From UBA5972 sp964466385 (lineage in GTDB: Bacteria; Pseudomonadota; Alphaproteobacteria; Rhodobacterales; Rhodobacteraceae), in assembly GCA_964466385.1 (NCBI GenBank), contig CAYXNM010000037.1:1-20015 (forward strand): a stretch of 20,015 bases of DNA. Direction: 5' to 3'. A model generated the notes under the pieces. That model made no database searches. It was not told the origin of the DNA and was given only the letters and a program-made list of their open reading frames with translations. Made by a program: the position numbers and the translations under genes. This document shows positions 15,462 to 20,015 of the stretch, in pieces; within the stretch, counting starts at the first letter, position 1; every line of letters begins with the position of its first letter.

Positions 15462-16493
15462 CTATTCCTCCATTACGCCAGCGCGCCCCATCAGGCCGCG
15501 GGGTCGCGCCAGGAGAATGATGATCGCGATCAGATAGATGATGATCTGGTCGATCCCCGGAAAGATCGATTTGACTTCGTTCATCGAGGCAAAGCTCTCC
15601 AGAATGCCCAGGAGGAACCCTGCGGCGACCGCGCCGGGCAAGCTGCCCATGCCACCGACCACCACGACCACGAAACTCAGCACCAGAAAATCCATGCCCA
15701 TGTGGTAATTGGGCGAGTTTATGGGCGTGTACATGACTCCGGCCAGACCCGCGACAGCGGCTGCAAGCCCGAACATCAATGTGAACCTCCGGTCGATATC
15801 GATCCCCAGCAATCCGACGGTTTCCCGATCCGCCATGCCTGCGCGGACCACCATCCCGAAAGTGGTGAATCGCAGGAATGCAAAAACCGCGCCGATGACG
15901 ATCAGAGAGAAAACGAAATAGACCAGCCGCCAGTAAGGGTAGATCACCGCGTTTTCGACCATTCCGATCAGTGCGCCGATATCAAGCGAGCCGCGAAATT
16001 CCGATGGCGCCGGGGTGGGGATCGGATTGGCGCCAAAATAGAACTTGATGATTTCCTGAATGACGATGGCCAGCCCGAACGTGACCAGGATCTGATCCGC
16101 ATGGGGTCGTTTGTAGAAGTGCTTGATCAGCCCGCGTTCCATGGCATAGCCAATGCCGACCATGACCGGAATGGAAAACAATATGGCCAGCGGGACCGAC
16201 CAGTTGATGATGGAAGCGCCGATATCGGTGCCAAACCAGCTTTCCAGATAGGGTGTTTCGATCTTGAGCGGTTTGCCCAGGAAATCTTTCCTGACCGGAT
16301 CGAACGTGACAAAGGACAGTGAAAGAATGCGTTGCAGCGTGACCGCACAAAACGCCCCCAGCATGAAAAGCGCGCCATGGGCAAAGTTCACCACCCCGAG
16401 CGTTCCGAAAATCAACGTCAGCCCCAGGGCGATCAGCGCATAGGCACTGCCCTTGTCGAGCCCGTTGAGGATTTGCAGAAGGATCGCGTCCAT
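15462..16493 (-). CDS. livH: ABC transporter permease, LivH family
   Basis: This 343-residue membrane protein starts MDAILLQILNGLDKGSAYAL and shows LTLIFGTLGVVNFAHGALFM, the LivH N-terminal signature, plus VRAGMADRETVGLLGIDI and VVVVGGMGSLPGAVAAGF. About 40 residues (roughly 62-105, with FLGKPLKIETPYLESWFG) form an extra loop between early helices; typical LivH proteins are about 290-310 residues. AGG lies about seven bases upstream of the ATG. It follows the binding-protein gene after a 133-base spacer that holds a strong hairpin, so it is probably made at lower levels than the binding protein. Confidence 0.95.
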   Translation of the reverse strand: MDAILLQILNGLDKGSAYALIALGLTLIFGTLGVVNFAHGALFMLGAFCAVTLQRILSLSFVTFDPVRKDFLGKPLKIETPYLESWFGTDIGASIINWSVPLAILFSIPVMVGIGYAMERGLIKHFYKRPHADQILVTFGLAIVIQEIIKFYFGANPIPTPAPSEFRGSLDIGALIGMVENAVIYPYWRLVYFVFSLIVIGAVFAFLRFTTFGMVVRAGMADRETVGLLGIDIDRRFTLMFGLAAAVAGLAGVMYTPINSPNYHMGMDFLVLSFVVVVVGGMGSLPGAVAAGFLLGILESFASMNEVKSIFPGIDQIIIYLIAIIILLARPRGLMGRAGVMEE

Positions 16494-16590
16494 CTTCCCA
16501 CCTGAAGGTTTGGTTTGTTTCCGATCTGTCTACAATCGGTGTGCCGGCCGCGCCAGTGTTATCGGAACTGCGCGACCGGCGGTGTTTTGC

Positions 16591-16619
16591 AAAAGGGCGG
16601 AAACGGGTTCCGCCCTTTT
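16591..16619 (-). terminator. Terminator or attenuator hairpin after the binding-protein gene
   Basis: A perfect 12-base stem AAAAGGGCGGAA (16591-16602) / TTCCGCCCTTTT (16608-16619) with a five-base loop begins eight bases after the binding-protein stop. On the minus strand the stem ends in TTTT, as in a rho-independent terminator. Because the permease and ATPase genes continue in the same direction, partial read-through would lower their expression relative to the binding protein. The rest of the 133-base spacer shows no gene. Confidence 0.8.
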
Positions 16620-16626
16620 CAGGCCA

Positions 16627-17970
16627 TCAGGCCCCCGGGTTGCACGATCCCAGGCTTCCGCCTGCGAACATCGGGTGATCCGGTGCGTATTCGACCTGGG
16701 CACGGGGGGTAACTTCCACGACTTCCAGCGCGTCATACTCGTTGTCCGGGTTTTCCTTGCCCTGCATGACCAGCACGTCCTTGAAGCACTGGTGATCCGC
16801 GGCGCGGTATTCGGTCGCTCCGTTTCCAAGACCGTCAAAGGCGAACCCTTCGAGCGCCTCACCGACACCACATGGATTGAAGGTGCCCGCACGCTCGCAC
16901 GCGTCCGCGTAAAGCAGCGTTTGCGCATAGACGGTCTGGGCGGCGTTGGACGGCGGGAAGCCGTATTTAGTGCCAAACGACTGTACAAAGGCTTTGGTGC
17001 CTTCATCCCCCAGCTTCCATGACCAGTTGGTTGAACCGAACACGCCCTTGATGTTGGCGCCGGCGCCTTTGGCCATCAGTTCGGAGTAAAGCGGAACCAC
17101 GATCTCGAACTTTTTGCCGTTGACCATCTTGTCACGCAGACCAAACTGAACAGCCGAGGTCAACGAGTTGACCATATTGCCGCCGTAGTGGTTCAGCACC
17201 AGCACATCTGCACCCGAATTCAGGACCGGCGCGATATAGGACGAGAAGTCCGTCGTCGCCAGCGGGGTCAGGACATTTTTGGCGGTTTCCCAGCCAACAC
17301 CTTCGGTTGCGGCCTGGATCGATTCCTGCTGTGTCCAGCCCCAGGTGTAGTCGGCCGTCAGGTGATAGGCGCGGCGGTCCGAACCATACGCACTCTTCAA
17401 AACGGGTGCCAGTGCTGCGCCCGACATGTAGGCGTTGAAGAAATGGCGGAAGCCATTGGCCTTCTTGTCTTTGCCGGTGGTGTCGTTGGAGTGTGTAAGA
17501 CCCGCCATGAAGATGATTCCGGCCTCCTGACACAGGCCCTGTGTCGCGATTGCAACCCCTGAGCTTGAGCCACCGGTGACCATGATCGCACCGTCTTTTT
17601 CGATCATCGACTTGGCCGAAGCGCGCGCGGCGTCCGACTTGGTCTGGGTATCGCCTGTAACGAATTTCACCTTCTTGCCGAGAATGCCGTTCCCTTTCAG
17701 CGCCTTGGAGGAGAAGGTGTTGAGACACCCGCCATCGCCTTCGCCGTTGAGGTGTTCGACCGCCAGCTTGTAAGCGCGCAGTTCGTCGCCGCCCTCATCC
17801 GCATAGGGGCCGGTTTGCGGGACGTTGAAACCCAGCGTGACCGACCCGCCTGTCGGCTCGTTGGTGTAGGCGTTTGCAGCCCTTGTGAAGACCATCGGCA
17901 TCGCAAGACCCGCGCCGGCAACGGCCCCGGATTTCAGCAGACCCCGTCGGGTAAGGTAGAAGTTGGACAT
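16627..17970 (-). CDS. Periplasmic substrate-binding protein of Liv/HAAT ABC transporter, Tat signal
   Basis: This 447-residue protein has a twin-arginine signal (LTRRGLLKSGAVAGAGLAMP, Arg8-Arg9) with a likely cut after AANA near residue 34. The mature part matches type I periplasmic binding proteins (Peripla_BP_6): TLGFNVPQTGPYADEGG, GDTQTKSDAARASAKSMI and VTGGSSSGVAIATQ. Several cysteines occur (GGCLN, LCQEAG, DACERAG, NPCGVG, HQCFKD, GSCNPGA), enough for disulfides. GGGAGGAA ahead of the ATG is a strong ribosome binding site. It heads the minus-strand transport operon and diverges from the Xre regulator. The ligand is unknown; the neighbouring acetyl-CoA synthetase and acyl-type regulator make a short-chain acid or amino acid plausible. 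Confidence 0.93.
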   Translation of the reverse strand: MSNFYLTRRGLLKSGAVAGAGLAMPMVFTRAANAYTNEPTGGSVTLGFNVPQTGPYADEGGDELRAYKLAVEHLNGEGDGGCLNTFSSKALKGNGILGKKVKFVTGDTQTKSDAARASAKSMIEKDGAIMVTGGSSSGVAIATQGLCQEAGIIFMAGLTHSNDTTGKDKKANGFRHFFNAYMSGAALAPVLKSAYGSDRRAYHLTADYTWGWTQQESIQAATEGVGWETAKNVLTPLATTDFSSYIAPVLNSGADVLVLNHYGGNMVNSLTSAVQFGLRDKMVNGKKFEIVVPLYSELMAKGAGANIKGVFGSTNWSWKLGDEGTKAFVQSFGTKYGFPPSNAAQTVYAQTLLYADACERAGTFNPCGVGEALEGFAFDGLGNGATEYRAADHQCFKDVLVMQGKENPDNEYDALEVVEVTPRAQVEYAPDHPMFAGGSLGSCNPGA

Positions 17971-18187
17971 GAATTTCCTCCCATTCCTGTCAATTTCGCG
18001 CCGATTCCGAATGAAATGGCGTGCCAGTTGTGGCTGGAAGCAGTATCAGGGGGGGCGTGTAAAATTTTCAACAAATTATTGTAGTAAAAGAATTAATTTG
18101 TCAAAAACACGACACGATGTGGACATTGGTTGTAAATAAGTTTACAAATCCGACACTAGCGGATTGATAACCCTCAAGGAAAGACCG
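17971..18187. promoter_or_regulatory. Divergent promoter region of the transporter operon and Xre regulator
   Basis: No gene is supported. The perfect palindrome TTGTAAA-TAAG-TTTACAA is at 18130-18147, 40 bases before the regulator ATG. For the transporter, minus-strand TTGACA (18104-18099) with TACAAT (18083-18078, 15-base spacer) or AATAAT (18080-18075, 18-base spacer) is the probable promoter, lying in an AT-rich pocket (about 18060-18110) of a GC-rich region. AAGGA (18176-18180) is the ribosome binding site of the regulator. Confidence 0.6.
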
Positions 18188-19492
18188 ATGCCTGTTGCAC
18201 GAATGGGAACACGCATTCGAGAACGCAGGATGTCGCTGGGTCTGTCGCAGTCGGCATTGGCCGCGCGGGCGGAAATCTCGCCGTCTTACCTCAACCTGAT
18301 TGAACACAACAAACGCAGAATCGCGGGCAGGATTCTGATCAGTATCGCCGCTTGTCTTGATGTTGACGCGTCCGAACTGTCCGAAGGGGCGGATGCGGAT
18401 CTGGTGCAGGGACTGCATACCGCGGCGGCGACCGCGAACGAAGCGGGGGCTGAACTTGACCGTGCCGAAGACCTTGCCACGCGGTTTCCGGGATGGGCGC
18501 GTCTTGTGGGGGTGTTGCAATCAAAAACCACGGCCCTGCGCGCTGCCAATGACCAGCTTGCCGACAGGATGGCGCATGACCCGTTTCTGGCGGAATCGCT
18601 GCACGAAATACTTTCAAGCGTCACGGCCATTCATGCGACTTCGGAAATCCTGACGCAGGGCCAGGACATGGCCCCCTTGCAGCAAGGGCGGTTTCACGCG
18701 AACATCAAGGATGAGAGCGGCCGCCTTGCCGCGTTGGCGCAGGGTCTTGTCCGGTATTTCGATGATCTGAACGCCCAGGGTCAGCGCCCGGTCACGCCAC
18801 GCGACGAAGTGGATGGGTTTTTGCTGGGACGGTCCTATCTGTTTGCCGACCTTGAACCCGGCGGGAACACGCCTGTTGATGAAATCGTGGCCCGCGCACC
18901 GGAGATCACCTCAAAACCGGGGGCGATCATCGCGCGTGCGTTTCTGGACGGCTACCACCGCGACGCGCTTGCCTTGCCGCGGGATGCGTTCTTTGCCGCC
19001 GCGCATGCGCTGGACTACCGGATCGCGGACATCGCGCTGTTGTTTTCGCAACCTCACGATGTCGTCCATCGCAGACTGGCATTTGCACCGGACCGCCCGA
19101 TCAACGAGCGTTTCGGCCTGGTCGTTTGCGATGGCACCGGGACGATCGTTCTGCGAAAACCCCTGGCCGGGTTTCCCATGCCGCGGTATGCCTCTGCCTG
19201 CGCGCTGTGGCCGTTGTATCAGGCGCTGTCGCGGCCTCATCTGGCGTTGAGCGCACAACTGGAAACCCCCGATGGTCGCATTTTTGAGGCGGACGCCCAA
19301 AGTGCCTATCTGCTCTTGCCAACGGGTGCAGGCGGCGAGACCGTGCGGTCCTCGATGCTGGTACGCCCCGAAGTCCCCGGCAGCGCACAAATCGCCAGAG
19401 GCACGATACGCGTCGGCCCAAGCTGCCGTATCTGCACCCGCCAGGCATGTTCCGCGCGCAGCGAACCCGCGATCTATGCCTCCCCCGGTTGA
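18188..19492 (+). CDS. Xre-family regulator with short-chain fatty acyl regulator domain (ScfR/RamB-like, DUF2083)
   Basis: This 434-residue regulator has an N-terminal Cro/C1 helix-turn-helix (residues 9-63: IRERRMSLGLSQSALAARAE, SPSYLNLIEHNKRRI) and a C-terminal domain of the short-chain fatty acyl regulator type ending in a cysteine cluster CRICTRQAC (Cys413, Cys416, Cys421). In between, residues 134-192 (LAESLHEILSSVTAIHATSE; GRFHANIKDESGRLAALAQG) look like the two-helix dimerisation region of histidine kinases. RamB and related proteins sense acetyl or propionyl metabolism and control acetate and glyoxylate genes. The ATG at 18188 has AAGGA seven bases upstream; an upstream TTG at 18164 is not needed. 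It is divergent from the transporter-acs genes and likely controls them. Confidence 0.88.
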   Translation: MPVARMGTRIRERRMSLGLSQSALAARAEISPSYLNLIEHNKRRIAGRILISIAACLDVDASELSEGADADLVQGLHTAAATANEAGAELDRAEDLATRFPGWARLVGVLQSKTTALRAANDQLADRMAHDPFLAESLHEILSSVTAIHATSEILTQGQDMAPLQQGRFHANIKDESGRLAALAQGLVRYFDDLNAQGQRPVTPRDEVDGFLLGRSYLFADLEPGGNTPVDEIVARAPEITSKPGAIIARAFLDGYHRDALALPRDAFFAAAHALDYRIADIALLFSQPHDVVHRRLAFAPDRPINERFGLVVCDGTGTIVLRKPLAGFPMPRYASACALWPLYQALSRPHLALSAQLETPDGRIFEADAQSAYLLLPTGAGGETVRSSMLVRPEVPGSAQIARGTIRVGPSCRICTRQACSARSEPAIYASPG

Positions 19493-19564
19493 CCCTCTTG
19501 CAATGGGGCGGGAAAAAAGAACAGTATGGCCGAAAAAAAATCGACCAATGGGGGGAAGATTGCC

Positions 19565-19930
19565 ATGCCGGGACACGTCCTTTTGATCGAGGATGAGCCG
19601 AATATCATCGAAGCGATTACCTATTTGCTGCGCCAGGACGGCTGGACGGTCACGACCCATTCGGATGGAGCGAATGCGGTGGAAAAGGTGCGCGCCGCAC
19701 AGCCGGATGTGGTGATTCTGGACGTCATGCTGCCAGGCAGAAGCGGGTTTGAGATCCTGAAGGAAATCCGGTCGTTCCACGACATGGACGCGCTGCCTGT
19801 GCTGATGCTGACCGCGAAAGGGCAGGAAAAGGATCGTAACGACGCCCGTGCATTCGGCGCAAGCCGGTTCATGACCAAGCCCTTTTCCAACGCGGACATG
19901 GTTGCAGCCGTGCGTGATCTTGCCCGATGA
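19565..19930 (+). CDS. Stand-alone response regulator receiver (CheY-like)
   Basis: This 121-residue protein is a receiver domain without an output domain. The acidic pocket is Asp10-Glu11 (LIEDEPN), the phosphoacceptor is Asp53 (VVILDVMLPGRSG), and the switch residues are Thr83 (LMLTAKGQ) and Lys105 (FMTKPFSN). The ATG at 19565 is preferred because GGGGGAAG lies about six bases upstream and the length then equals a typical receiver; the in-frame ATG at 19526 adds 13 polar residues with a weak ribosome binding site. It begins 72 bases after the Xre regulator and overlaps the next gene by ATGA (19927-19930), so it may work with the regulator or with a kinase encoded beyond the window. Confidence 0.93.
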   Translation: MPGHVLLIEDEPNIIEAITYLLRQDGWTVTTHSDGANAVEKVRAAQPDVVILDVMLPGRSGFEILKEIRSFHDMDALPVLMLTAKGQEKDRNDARAFGASRFMTKPFSNADMVAAVRDLAR

Positions 19931-20015
19931 GCGGCGGGAATTCCCCCCGGTTTCTGGATATTCAGAGCTATCGGAAGAAACGGCGTGCGGATGCCGCCAG
20001 AATATTACCGCTTCT
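19927..20015 (+). CDS. Start of an unidentified protein, cut by the window end
   Basis: The ATG overlaps the stop of the response regulator, and 29 codons plus two bases are visible. The product begins MSGGNSPRFLDIQSYRKKRR and goes on ADAARILPL. A basic stretch followed by the start of a hydrophobic segment suggests a membrane protein with a short cytoplasmic N-terminus. Gene order suggests a membrane partner of the receiver (a small membrane protein, a symporter or a sensor kinase), but the family cannot be named from 29 residues. Confidence 0.6.
   Translation, partial: MSGGNSPRFLDIQSYRKKRRADAARILPL

Noticed and set aside
15240..16322. 360-codon plus-strand open frame opposite livH and livM
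   Set aside because: The product is rich in His, Asp and Gln with no recognisable domain and lies wholly opposite conserved permease genes.
16585..16594. TTTTGCAAAA as a RamB/ScfR-type operator
   Set aside because: It lies inside the T-run of the terminator hairpin, between genes of one operon, where its symmetry is explained by the terminator.

Overview
The window looks like an alphaproteobacterial chromosome segment, most likely Rhodobacterales (roseobacter type). The evidence is GC-rich sequence, dense co-directional operons with ATGA start/stop overlaps, and an Xre/ScfR-type short-chain-acyl regulator next to acetyl-CoA synthetase and a Liv-type ABC transporter. The taxonomic call is inference from gene content; there is no rRNA or tRNA gene. 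Two runs of exactly 100 N (1516-1615 and 8876-8975) each interrupt a gene.

Region 1 (1-6454) is a divergent catabolic module. On the minus strand lie, in transcription order, the FAD subunit, the [2Fe-2S] subunit and the molybdopterin subunit of a xanthine-dehydrogenase-family molybdenum hydroxylase, then a MoaD/ThiS-like protein cut by the window edge. On the plus strand lie an SCP-x-type thiolase and an AMP-forming acyl-CoA ligase that overlap by ATGA. Together they suggest hydroxylation, CoA activation and thiolytic cleavage of an organic acid. The substrate cannot be read from the sequence, and the active-site loop does not support a CO dehydrogenase.

Region 2 (6521-10635) is a polyamine or amine locus. 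On the minus strand, an FCD-type GntR regulator is followed by a class III aminotransferase and a PuuB-like FAD oxidase. A 15-nt motif (13 of 15 identical) occurs in the promoters of both the aminotransferase and the regulator, with the same placement relative to the -35 element, which marks it as the likely GntR operator. Divergent from the regulator is a wreck of a polyamine ABC transporter: a signal peptide plus PotF fragments, joined out of frame to a PotH permease fragment. It is followed by a nested inverted-repeat structure and a small terminator.

Region 3 (10636-20015) is an acetate/short-chain acyl module. On the minus strand are a substrate-binding protein with a Tat signal, a terminator/attenuator hairpin, the permeases livH and livM, the ATPases livG and livF, and acetyl-CoA synthetase. 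Divergent on the plus strand are an Xre-family regulator with a C-terminal cysteine cluster and a histidine-kinase-dimerisation-like middle segment, a stand-alone response regulator receiver, and the first 29 codons of an unidentified gene. A perfect TTGTAAA-N4-TTTACAA palindrome lies in the divergent promoter region. The layout suggests regulated uptake and CoA activation of acetate or a related acid; the transport substrate is inferred.

No CRISPR array, tRNA, rRNA or intact mobile element was seen.
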